DNA of 29,533 bases from Suillus spraguei (lineage: Eukaryota > Basidiomycota > Agaricomycetes > Boletales > Suillaceae), in NCBI GenBank assembly GCA_016800925.1, contig JABCPU010000707.1, forward strand, positions 1 to 29,533, written 5' to 3'. Of the stretch, positions 20,880 to 29,533 are shown piece by piece; within the stretch, counting starts at the first letter, position 1; each line of letters starts with the position of its first letter. The position numbers and the translations under genes are program-made. The notes beneath the pieces were generated by a model. It saw nothing but the letters and a program-made list of their open reading frames with translations, was not told the DNA's origin and did no database searches.

Positions 20880-22741
20880 ATGGCAAGGACGGGTCATTCC
20901 ACTCACTTGACTTCCGGCAGAAATAGGGCACGTCAACCACAGACACAGAAGCTCACGGAAAACGAAATTTCGGAGTTGAAGAACTACCTTCCTGAGTGGA
21001 CCGCGGCCAAAAGGGGTGAGAAGCGAGGGGTTTTCACTGCAATTGCCAGGGCAGCCAGGTTGTTTGCTCCTAAAGTCGACCAAGGACAATGGAAAAAGAG
21101 GAAGCAGGTGATGCGTCTTCGTTGTGTTGAAAAACTACAATTTTAACATCTTATTCTTCCATCAACTCTCAGATGTATAACACTTGGTTGTTCAACAACA
21201 AGAAAAGGAAGGAAAGGAAGGACATGATAAAGTATGGGAGGAAATGGACGCCTAGGATGGTGGTCTACCAGCAGAAGCGCGAAGAGGTGCTAAAGAGGAT
21301 TGAGGACGAGTCCGGGGCAAAGCCGGGAGATCCCAGGATGTTCAAACATTATCAGGGGGCTGTGAAGAGAGTCATGGCTGAATTGGACGACGACGAGTTG
21401 GAGAAGGCAAAAGAAACAGCGGAAGAATGGTCAAACAGCTTTCCTCCTCCGGAGATACAAGCAGAAGTTGCTCGTAAGAAGGGACCGGCATATATGGAGC
21501 ACTTTTCGAAAGAGATGTGGAGGCAATGCGGGATGAGAGTTTTTGTGTTGTCAGCTTGGAAGAATGAACAGGGAGAGGTTCTGTTCGGGATGTAAGTCAA
21601 TTGTGTCCGTCATCGCCGATCTTGGATCTCAATATATGTGTGCAGGCATGATGATAATGAGGCATTAGGAGATGGGGACAGCTTCATGAAGACTAAGGAC
21701 TGGGAGGACATTGAGCCAGTATGGCAGGAGTACGCCCAGGAACAGTTCGGTGAGTGTTTGAACTTTGGATGCAAGAATGAATTCGTTGATCATCACAATG
21801 ATAGGTGCCGGGGCACAGGACGGAGGACGACAGGTCAAGGGAGGTCGCAAAAGAGTCAGAAAACCAGCTTTGGAACTCGACAAAGATGGAAATGGGATGC
21901 CGTTGCTTCCAGACATCACGGAAACAAAACTTGAGGAGAAGAAAGCCATAGTCAGGGCGTTTCTTACATCGCACTACAGTGAGTCTTTCGTGGCAACATC
22001 TGAGCTGTTGCTGAATGCGTGGACACAGGAATATGTTCCGGGAATGACAAGGCTGTCGTGCCATGGAGTGCCCTCGTACAAAGTCAGGATGACTTTGTGG
22101 CAAGAAAGTATCTTCCGGCGGATATTGACCTGAAGGAGCCTTCGAAGTTGCAAAACTGGGACACAACGGCCTTGCTCAATTTCTGGTATGCTCAGCAGGA
22201 AACAGGAAAAGATTCAACATTTCTGTTCAAAGCATGGAAGAACAAGGATGGGGACATGGTACCATCCGTGGTATCCGGCAAGTCGCCATCGCGTCTGACT
22301 CGTCAAGTGAGAATGCAGAAGAGTGGAACTCTCCGAAGGCCCCGGGATCCATCAACCGAAGCCGAGAGTGATACCGACAGTGAAACTCATGACAAGGAGG
22401 ATGACATTGATGATGACTCGGCTGATGGTCGATCCCCACTGAAGAAACCCAGACAAATAGCACACCCATCTTCAGCACCCAAGGAGACAGAAGTTCCATG
22501 TTCAATGCCGGAGCCTCGCCCGGCCAGGCCGGCCAAGGCAGGTGCACTTTTGACATCACGGATGGGCGACCTCCTGGCCGGGATCACTGAGGAAGTGGAA
22601 GAGAGGAACGCATCGCCGGAACCAAGGAGTATACAAGGCAAGAAAGCTGTCATTGAACCATCCGCAAGGACCACCCGGAGTAAGTCTCAAAAGCCGGTAG
22701 AGAGTACACTTCGAGTAACCAGGGCAAGGGGAAGGAAATAA
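20880..22741 (+). CDS. Unrecognised Lys/Glu-rich cargo gene, five exons
   Basis: Exons by eye: 20880-21107, 21173-21591, 21646-21749, 21805-21979, 22029-22741, all with GT-AG introns of 49-65 nt and matching phases, so the frame looks intact (about 545 residues). The N-terminus has LTENEISELKNYLPEW and ARLFAPKVDQGQWKKRKQ, then WLFNNKKRKERKDMIKYGRK, a charged helical stretch around ELDDDELEKAKETAEEW, and a domain ending FSKEMWRQCGMRVFVLSAW. The last exon has VPWSALVQSQDDFVARKYL, then an acidic and a basic low-complexity tail with serine and arginine. Proteins of this look are frequent in Agaricomycete genomes near such transposons, from memory. Nuclear, nucleic-acid-associated function is a guess from the basic composition. 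Confidence 0.8.
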
Positions 22742-22839
22742 TGTACATATACCAAACTGCCCCCATGTTTACCACATTTTCATCATTTGTCACACTTCTT
22801 AAAACACAGTGTCCCACTTCCAAAATGTTGAATCCTAAG

Positions 22840-23233
22840 CACCGAGTTCCGGACGTATCCTGATCACCGAGTTCCGGACGACTCCCGATCACCGAGGTCC
22901 GGCACCCAAGTATCAATCATTGGTAGTTGGTATTAGAGATTAGGGTTTGTGCATCATCTAAAATACATTGGAACTGTCATTGATATACATGAAAAATTCA
23001 GTGGTTCACATGATTTAAGTATGTGAATGAAAATCCAAATATCACGAAACCCGATCACCGAGTTCCGGATGAATCCCAATCACCGAGCTCCGGACCCCGG
23101 GAATCAATAATTGGCTGTTGGAATGGGACAATTGGGTGTGTGCATCATCTAAAATCAATTGGAAATGTCATTGTTATACATGAAAAATTCAGTGGTGAAC
23201 ATGATGTAAGTATGTGAATGAATATCAAAATAT
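22840..23233. repeat. Duplicated spacer between convergent genes, 191-bp offset
   Basis: Between the stops of the flanking genes lie two copies of GTGCATCATCTAAAAT...ACATGAAAAATTCAGTGGT...AAGTATGTGAATGAA, offset by 191 bp. Each is accompanied by GATCACCGAGTTCCGGA elements that also occur in the two minisatellite blocks. No gene was seen here. Confidence 0.85.
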
Positions 23234-24250
23234 TTACATATGGGGTTGATCATCACACTTTTCAATGAGGGTATCTAATACAAGCAGCAATTCAGAGCTC
23301 ATCTGTTTGGCCCTTTGCAACCTCCGGAGGTCCATATCAGCTCTTCTGAGTTTGTCGGATGTGTCAGCCCAAGCCACTCGGAATGGTCGGTCAGCCTCGA
23401 GGAGTTGATGTACGGTAGGCTCCGGAAGATGGTCATGACGCTGTTGGTAATGGTCCAGGCGATCCAGAATTGATTCAACTTCAAGAAAATTAGCAGAAAG
23501 ATACATGATGAACAATTAAATCCTCACATTCTGTTTGATCATATGACCCTAGGGGCATGAACTCCCTAAGCATGGCACGCAGGTCTTCATTGCTGAGTTC
23601 CGGTATGGGGGACTGACATTTAGGAGGTGTTGCATGTGCTTGGGACATCACATCAACAATAAAAATGAGATTGTATGGGTGAACTCACCTGGAATTGCTA
23701 TTCCTGGGATAGCCGGAGCATCAGTCTCAACATCAGCACATTCCGGTGCTTCATCACAATCAATAAGATCATCATCAGGCCCTAGGTACAAGTCCGGATC
23801 GTTGAACAAAGGCAGTTCCTCAGGCTGAGCCGGGTATAAATGATCTGGATGGATTGAATGAACATCCAAAGTTGGATTATCTAAATGTGAATTGAGAAAC
23901 CTACCAGAAACTGCATCCAAGACATCCGGAACACCTGATGACCCAGAATCATAGTCGATCTCATCATCCGGCCCAAGGTATACATCTTCACTTGGATCTA
24001 ATAAATGTCCAGTCAATTGTAAGATATACTCAAAGCAACACATACCTGATGAAATCCGGGACTCAGTCTCATCATCCGGCCCAAGGTATACATCATCCAG
24101 TGCATCTGGTCCATCTCCGGTCAATTGAGAGCTGTACTGAAAGCACAACATACCTAGTGAAATCCGGGACTCGGTTGAATCATCCACATCCATTGAGTTG
24201 TATTCAGTGACCGGAGGTTCATAAAATCTGACTGCTGGTTGAGATCTCAT
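23234..24250 (-). CDS. Unrecognised acidic cargo gene with YLGPDD repeats
   Basis: The ATG at 24250 starts MRSQPAVRFYEPPVTEYNSM. The body has three copies of an acidic motif, VYLGPDDE, VYLGPDDE and LYLGPDDD, two of them within a duplicated ~100-bp segment (24,000-24,180). Introns by eye are 23688-23639 (GTGAGT...CAAG) and 23527-23479 (GTGAGG...GAAG), both in phase. The final exon reads ESILDRLDHYQQRHDHL, PTVHQLLEADRPFRVAWAD and SDKLRRADMDLRRLQRA, mostly helical, then stops at 23234. More introns may lie in the duplicated part. No family was recognised. It is divergent from the gene at 24470 and convergent with the one ending at 22741. Confidence 0.7.
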
Positions 24251-24469
24251 GATGTCTGATCAACTGATCAAACTGATTGATAACTGATAACTTCGAAGTT
24301 CAACACATGGCTGGCAACGGCCGAAAGTTGAACCACGACCAAACAAAGACAAACAATCAACGCTTATCAAGATTGTCCTTCAATTGTCTGGTTTCTTTTG
24401 AAACTTCATCCAAGTGATCACAGATTTCAAACTTATCTCCAGCTTTTCACATCTTTCAAGTCAATCCAA
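24251..24469. promoter_or_regulatory. Divergent promoter region between two cargo genes
   Basis: 219 bp separate the minus-strand ATG at 24250 from the plus-strand ATG at 24470. No TATA box was clear. There is a TGATCAACTGATCAAACTGAT cluster near 24257 and CT-rich sequence before 24470. Confidence 0.55.
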
Positions 24470-26587
24470 ATGTCTACTTCAGTTGAAACCTCTTTGGCCA
24501 GTCTCAAGGCAACCACTGCTCAGATTGTGGGCATCATCGCCGGGGCTCGGCTCATGCCTGCCGGCACTGGCCAAGCCCACCTTGCTCTGACAGCACAAGT
24601 CACTAATCTTGTGGTAAGCACCATTCATGTGTTAATTTTACTTTTGGTTTTTCTAAGATCTGGGTAGGCTGAGATTGTCCGGGAGCATGAGAAAGGGCCT
24701 TACATGCCCGGCATCATTGCATCCTGCTCCAAGGAGTTGATGAGAGTCAGGTCCATGACTCCCCGGGTGTGGCCCAACTGGCACAGCATCGGTCATGACG
24801 ACCCCCGGGTGTTGAAACACTCCTGGCGCAGCAAGATTCGCGCCTGGGAGGCGTTAGGTGACCATTCAGGTGATCTCCCTGTCATGCCTAACCCTTCCAT
24901 TGGCCCAATCACTGTGGACCTTCCCTCCCCACCCGTCATCGCCGGCAATGTCGCTGGTTCTTCCACCCACGCCACCTCCGAGCTCCGGGACAAAGGAAAA
25001 GGTAAGGCGGTTGTTGCTGACCCAGAGCCGGAGGTGGAAGGGAGCAGGAAGAGGAAGTCCCCCATGATGTCCGGACACTCTTCCTCACCTCCGAAGTCGG
25101 CCAAGAAGGGTCGCAAGCGGGTCAAGGCAACTCGCCATGTCAAGCAGAATGTGCTTGTGGAGTCGGAAGATGATGAAGACACAATTGTTCAGGTATGTCG
25201 TCCAGCTCATTGTTTTCATTCTCTCAATTTTCTGTAGCCTATTTCGAGTGGAGTGCCGGCGCTCAACGTTCCCCGGCCTTCCACAATTGGTGTAGGGACG
25301 CCTCATTCCCCTCGTTCACCACGTTCCCAAAGAAGCAATTGTTTGGTCCTGCTTCAGTAAGTAATATTTAGTTGTCCGGCACTTGGAAAAATGCTTATGT
25401 ATCATCAGCTCATTGCCGGCAGTCCACCCAAGGTGATGGTGAGTCATCATTCTTTGTCCGGACCTCCCGCCTGTACTTACCCATTGTCAGGCCACCTCCG
25501 GCAGTCGTCCGGAGGTTGTCGAGACCCCCCAGGCAATGTCCAGCACTCCGGCTGAGGAACCTGCAGTCATGGATACAGGTGATATTCTCATTCCCGGCCC
25601 AGTGAGTACTCTAATGAATTCCAATGAGTCCATCAACTAATGGAACCCACAGAACAACCCCTGCCATTATTGCACCCAGGAGAAGTGGCCCTGCGCCACT
25701 CGGTTGGACAGGAGGACCCGTGCCCCATGTTTGTCGTGCGTCCGCTGCGCCACCAAGAAGATCAAATGTGTCCCAGCATCCATGGGATCCCCGCCAAAAC
25801 GTATTCGAGGGAAGTCACCACCCGGCAGGCTCGCTCCAGGACACCTTCCAGAGCACCCTCCAATGCGCCGGCTGCCTCGCAGTCCAAAGCCCGAACTCGC
25901 AGTCAATCTCGTGGCCCCTCCGGCACTCCAGCTGTCCCTGCTGTTACCACACCCAAGGCACAGTCCGTGGGCGCAGCAAGACAATCACTGCCCCCAAGAC
26001 ACCTGCACCTGCATCAGCTTGTGAGTCACCCCAATTGTCTATGACCATCTGACCTTATCTTTCACTTAGCTATTCCGTCTTCAAGCGCCCCAGTGCCTCG
26101 TCCGGCACTGGATGTTCCCATGCCGGATCTCCATTCCATGGCAATTGCGATTCGGGATGGTGCCGCTCGAATTGCTCTTCTTGAGGCTGTGTGGCGGAGC
26201 AGGATGGTAAGATTGATACCCTGCAACGCCTCCATGAGGGCCTTCGTCGCAAAGTCATGGACCGGCACCCTTCATTTCCACTTCCCGACTCTCCTGTCAA
26301 TGCAACCTTTTTGCTTGATCAATCCGTCCCCCTGGCCATCTCACCACTCCCATCTGCACTTGCTCCCTCATTGACTTGGATATGGCAGGAATGGAGCCTC
26401 CATCTCCGAAATCCAGCCTGCATCTATCATTGAGGTCTCATATTGAGCTGAGCCAGATTCAGCCTGAGGGTCCACAAACGTCCGGCGAACTTGTGGACCC
26501 AGATGATCCGGGCAACCTTGTCCAGAATATGATTCTGATGATATGGATGTTGAGGTGAAGGTTGAACCCTCTGCTGATGAGGGGTGA
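24470..26587 (+). pseudogene. Cargo gene with double cysteine cluster and coiled coil, frameshifted
   Basis: Well-supported exons are 24470-24613, 24668-25192, 25238-25356, 25409-25438, 25491-25601, 25653-26020 and 26070-26587. The N-terminal domain has HEKGPYMPGIIASCSKEL and VWPNWHSIGHDDPRVL. Next come a basic segment (KSAKKGRKRVKATRH) and an acidic one. A cysteine cluster follows: PCHYCTQEKWPC, then PCLSCVRCATKKIKC, arranged like a zinc-binding pair resembling fungal Zn clusters. A C-terminal helix reads MAIAIRDGAARIALLE, then AEQDGKIDTLQRLHEGLRRK, with an acidic end (MDVEVKVEPSADEG). At least five reading-frame changes are needed after 25238: one in exon 3, one or two within 25653-26020, and at about 26190, 26365 and 26522, mostly at C runs. 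It may be a pseudogene or carry sequence errors. DNA binding is inferred only. Confidence 0.7.
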
Positions 26588-27549
26588 AATGGCTACATAA
26601 TTGTAGTTCATAGATGTATATACAATGTTTGAATGAATGTCAGTGCTGGATGCCAAGTCCGACATCCGGAACTGGACAATGGAGATTCACAAATGATATT
26701 TCGCGACTTCCGGATATCCGGCTACCTGAAACACAACACACAATTTAAAGAATTTGAAACATCTCTGTCGAATTACCTTGTGCTGGGTGCCGGGTCACAT
26801 TGTGAAACATATCATTCCATATATCTGAAGTGCCGAACCCCGGACCCCAGGACCCTGGAGTTGGGACTCATCACCATGTGACAGATATCGATCCACATAT
26901 CTGATGTGCTGAACCCCGAACTCCGGCACTCGGGAGTTAGAACAATATGAGGCAATACAAAAGATATTGATTTACACATGTTCAGTGCCGAACCCCGAAC
27001 CCGGCACCCGGCACTCGGGACTCGGCCTTGGAACTTTTAACAATGTGAAAGATGTCGATGCACATTTTCTATCACTGACCCCCGAACCCCGGCACCGGGA
27101 GTGAGAAACATGTGAGGCAATCCCAAGATATTGATTTACACGTGGGGAGTGCCGAACCCCGAACTCCAGCACCCGGCAGTTGGGAATCTGGACTCGGGAC
27201 TCATAACCATGTGAAAGATATTGATCCACATATTTAACCACCCAACCCGAACCCCAGCACCCGGGAGTGAGAACAATGTGAGTCAATACAAAGATATTGA
27301 TGTACACATGTTGAATGCCGAACCCCGAACTCCCGGCACCCGGCACTCGGACTCGGGACGTGGTACTCATAACACTGAGACAGATATTGATCCATATATT
27401 TTCACACCGAGCCCCGAACCCCGCCACCCGTGAGTTAGAACAATGTGAGGCAATACAAAGTTGAGTCCCGAATCACGATCACCGAGTGCGGGTTACCATG
27501 TGAGGCAAATACCATGATATTGATTTACACAAGTTGAGTGCCGAACCCC

Positions 27550-27727
27550 GAGCTCCGGCACCCGGGAGTTAGCACAATGTGAGGCAACACCATGATATTT
27601 ATTTACACAAGTTGAGTGCCGAACACCGAGTGCCGGGTGCCGGAGCTCGGGGTTCGGCACTCAACTTGTGTAAATCAATATCATGGTATTGCCTCACATT
27701 GTGCTAGCTCCCGGGTGCCGGAGCTCG
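27550..27727. repeat. Inverted-repeat junction in block 2
   Basis: Sequence left of about 27,630 is mirrored to the right of about 27,646 over some 80 bases with few mismatches, around a centre reading TGCCGGGTGCCGGAG. Left of it units read in one orientation, right of it in the other, so this is an inversion breakpoint within the array or a foldback. Confidence 0.85.
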
Positions 27728-28099
27728 GGGTTCGGCACTCAACATGTGTAAATCAATATTATGGTATTGCCTCACATTGTGCTAACTCCCGGGTGCCGGA
27801 GCTCGGGGTTCGGCACTCAACATGTGTAAATCAATATTATGGTATTGCCTCACATTGTGCTAGCTCCCGGGTGCCGGAGCTCGGGGTTCGGCACTCAACA
27901 TGTGTAAATCAATATTATGGTATTGCCTCACATTGTGCTAGCTCCCGGGTGCCGGAGCTCGGGTTCGGCACTCAACATGTGTAAATCAATATTATGGTAT
28001 TGCCTCACATTGTGCTAACTCCCGGGTGCCGGAGCTCGGGGTTCGGCAGTCAAAACAATGTGAAAGTCCTCGATCCACATATTGTATGTGCCGAACCCC
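27633..28099. repeat. Regular 78-bp tandem array, about six units
   Basis: CCGGGTGCCGGAGCTCGGGG recurs at about 27,633, 27,711, 27,789, 27,867, 27,945 and 28,022, i.e. every 78 bases (77 once, one G lost from a G run). Units are nearly identical, which points to recent expansion. As 78 is 26 codons, an ORF of 26-residue repeats runs through it by chance. Confidence 0.9.
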
Positions 28100-28972
28100 G
28101 AACTCCGGCACCCGGCACTCGGGACTCGGACTTCCGAGCTCCGGCACCCGGCACCCGGCACTCGGCACTCAGGGACTTGGTACTCATAATGTGAAAGATC
28201 TTGAGCAACATATTGTCAGTGCTGATCCCTGAACCCCGGCACCCAGCACTCGCCACTCGGGACTCAGAACAATGTGAGGCAATAGACACCTATTGATCCA
28301 CACATTCTAAGTGCCGAACTCCAAACTCCAAAATCTGGTAGTCTACTATTTAGGGGTTCGCAGTTCGGTACTCTGGCTTTTGCACTTGAGACCGAAAACA
28401 ATGTGAGGCAATAAAATGACTTTGATCCACACATTTTTGGTAGATATCTTTTTCATCTCAAATCTTGAATCTCGAGTGCCGAACCCCAAATCCCGAAATC
28501 TGGTAGTCTACAATTTCGGGGTTCGGTCCTCGGGACTCAGACACATGTCAGGCAACAACAAAACTTTGATCCACACATTTTTGGTAGATGTCTGTTTTGT
28601 CTCGAAATCTCGAGTTTCTAGTTTCTAGTTTCAGTACTCTGCACCTGCACCCGGCACTCAGCACTAGATGACTCCACACATGGACTTTAAATCTTTCACC
28701 TTGTGTGTTGTGTTTCGGGTGTCCGGGTATCTGGAATTCAGGAAATCTCTAGTTTGCATCTCCAGTTTCGAGTTCCTGGTTCGGACTTGGTACCCGGCAC
28801 CCGGCACCTCAATTATCGATGAATGTCAGACATGATGAATTCAGGTTTTTGTGCTTCAGGGTTTAGATTTTGGTGGTTGATGGTAGGTATATGCACTCAT
28901 AGGGTGCATGTATCCTATGTGTTTGATTCTCTGGTGGCTACATCAGCTGTACGTCTTTATGATACATATCTA

Positions 28973-29487
28973 GGCCCACCCGTATATGTAATATATTTTA
29001 CCTGGCCCACCCGTCTATGTAAAATTCCCCCACATCGGCCCACCCGTCTATGCAATAAATATTTTACTGCACCCTCGGCCCACCCGTCTATGTAATACAC
29101 CCCACGTCGGCCCCCGTATATGTAATATTCTCTCACCTTGGCCCACCCTATATGTAATATTCTCTCACCTCGGCCCACCCGTATATGTAATATTCTCTTA
29201 CCTCGGCCCACCCGTCTATGCAATAATATTTGCCTTGCATCTCTCTTCAGCCCAGCTGTCTATAATATCCTACTCTACATACTACCAGAATGGCCCACCC
29301 ATCTCTGTCGGGGATATATCCCCCTGGCCCATCCGTCAACATTAGAAATCATGTTTCCCTCGGCCCACACCCGTCTCTCCCGAAAATAAAGTCTCCCGGC
29401 CCACCCGTCTCCATCGGAAATATATTCCCCCGGCCCATCCATCAACATCGAGGATATACATAACCTCGGCCCATTCCGCTGGCCCGT
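28973..29487 (-). repeat. Right subterminal motif array (CTCGGCCCACCCGTC)
   Basis: About 15 copies of CGGCCCACCCGTCTATG and variants occur at spacings of about 30-40 bases. They are the exact complement of the left array motif, so the element ends are inverted. AT-rich spacers read like TAATATTCTCTCACC. Confidence 0.85.
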
Positions 29488-29529
29488 CTTTGACGGGATA
29501 TTATGTGGGTCGGGTGACCCGTATAGTAC
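29398..29529 (-). repeat. Right terminal inverted repeat of the KDZ element
   Basis: This is the reverse complement of the left end from 11636 to 11773, about 78% identical over the outermost 55 bases. It finishes 4 bases before the window edge, so the exact tip and any target duplication are not visible. Confidence 0.8.
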
Positions 29530-29533
29530 GAGT

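Larger units (their letters stand above)
26640..28830. repeat. CpG-rich minisatellite block 2
   Basis: Same family as block 1: GTGCCGAACCCCGAACTCC, CACCCGGCACTCGGGACTC, ACAATGTGAGGCAATA and ATTGATCCACATAT segments in loose tandem. It contains the regular 78-bp array and, at 28,290-28,640, units with AAATCTGGTAGTCTACAAT that match the right edge of block 1. No gene was seen in it; the ORFs are shadows of the repeats. Confidence 0.9.
11636..29533. mobile_element. Large KDZ DNA transposon carrying TET/JBP and accessory genes
   Basis: The left end (11636 on) and the reverse complement of the right end (29529 backwards) align without gaps for 55 bases (43 identical by eye) and further with small gaps to about 135 bp. 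Just inside both ends are arrays of the same short motif in inverted orientation. Between them lie a KDZ transposase, a TET/JBP dioxygenase and four further spliced genes. Association of TET/JBP genes with KDZ transposons is established for fungi. The unit at about 17.9 kb is an inference from the end repeats. Target duplications cannot be checked because the window ends at or just past the right terminus. Confidence 0.8.

Noticed and set aside
27616..27984. 122-codon ORF with 26-residue repeats, looking like a repeat protein
   Set aside because: The 78-bp repeat unit is divisible by three, so the frame stays open by chance; there is no unique N- or C-terminal part.
27633..28099. Regular direct repeats suggestive of a CRISPR array
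   Set aside because: The 78-bp units are identical through their whole length with no unique spacers, and the genome is eukaryotic.
28957..29223. Minus-strand ORF with RRVGRGKRILHIRVGRG repeats
   Set aside because: It is the translation of the subterminal motif array.

Overview
The window looks like nuclear DNA of an Agaricomycete (mushroom-forming basidiomycete), rich in transposable elements. The evidence is many 50-60 nt introns, a chromodomain Ty3/gypsy retroelement, a CxC2-type KDZ (Kyakuja-Dileera-Zisupton) transposase and a fungal TET/JBP-type 2-oxoglutarate dioxygenase. The species cannot be fixed. I saw no rRNA, tRNA or bacterial-type operon.

Region 1 (1 to about 9.45 kb) is a decayed Ty3/gypsy element on the + strand: 5' leader, gag, protease, RT-RNase H, integrase-chromodomain, and an extra 3' ORF with zinc knuckles. 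Gag is broken by two nested insertions. One is a clean 471-bp solo LTR with a 5-bp target duplication (ATACC). The other is a ~1.98-kb LTR-like insert carrying an 8-bp minisatellite. Six internal stops in pol and the 3' ORF are all TGA and are best explained as CGA to TGA (CpG deamination). Frameshifts mostly lie at homopolymers.

Region 2 (9.45-11.63 kb) holds an unrecognised spliced gene with a 15-bp coding minisatellite (PVLPA repeats), a near-perfect 30-bp hairpin, a short tandem repeat and the start of another gene-like fragment. That fragment stops where region 3 begins.

Region 3 (11,636 to about 29,529) reads as one ~17.9-kb DNA transposon. Its ends are divergent terminal inverted repeats (about 135 bp). 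Just inside lie inverted arrays of a short motif (GACGGGTGGGCCGAG on the left, its complement on the right). The interior carries, in order: TET/JBP dioxygenase (+); a CpG-rich minisatellite block; an unknown gene (-); the KDZ transposase (-, seven exons); an unknown Lys/Glu-rich gene (+, five exons); an unknown acidic gene (-); a gene with a double cysteine cluster and a C-terminal coiled coil (+, frameshifted); and a second minisatellite block of the same family. Two gene pairs are divergent over short shared upstream regions (20,643-20,879 and 24,251-24,469).

The main biological point is that a cut-and-paste transposon appears to carry its own predicted 5-methylcytosine oxygenase plus four accessory proteins. 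The neighbouring retroelement shows the scars expected of CpG methylation. A link between KDZ transposons and TET/JBP genes is already known in fungi. The complete element layout here, with its ends and cargo order, is what deserves study. Several frameshifts (TET, KDZ, accessory gene 3, the region 2 gene) sit at or near homopolymers and could be sequencing errors rather than true decay.
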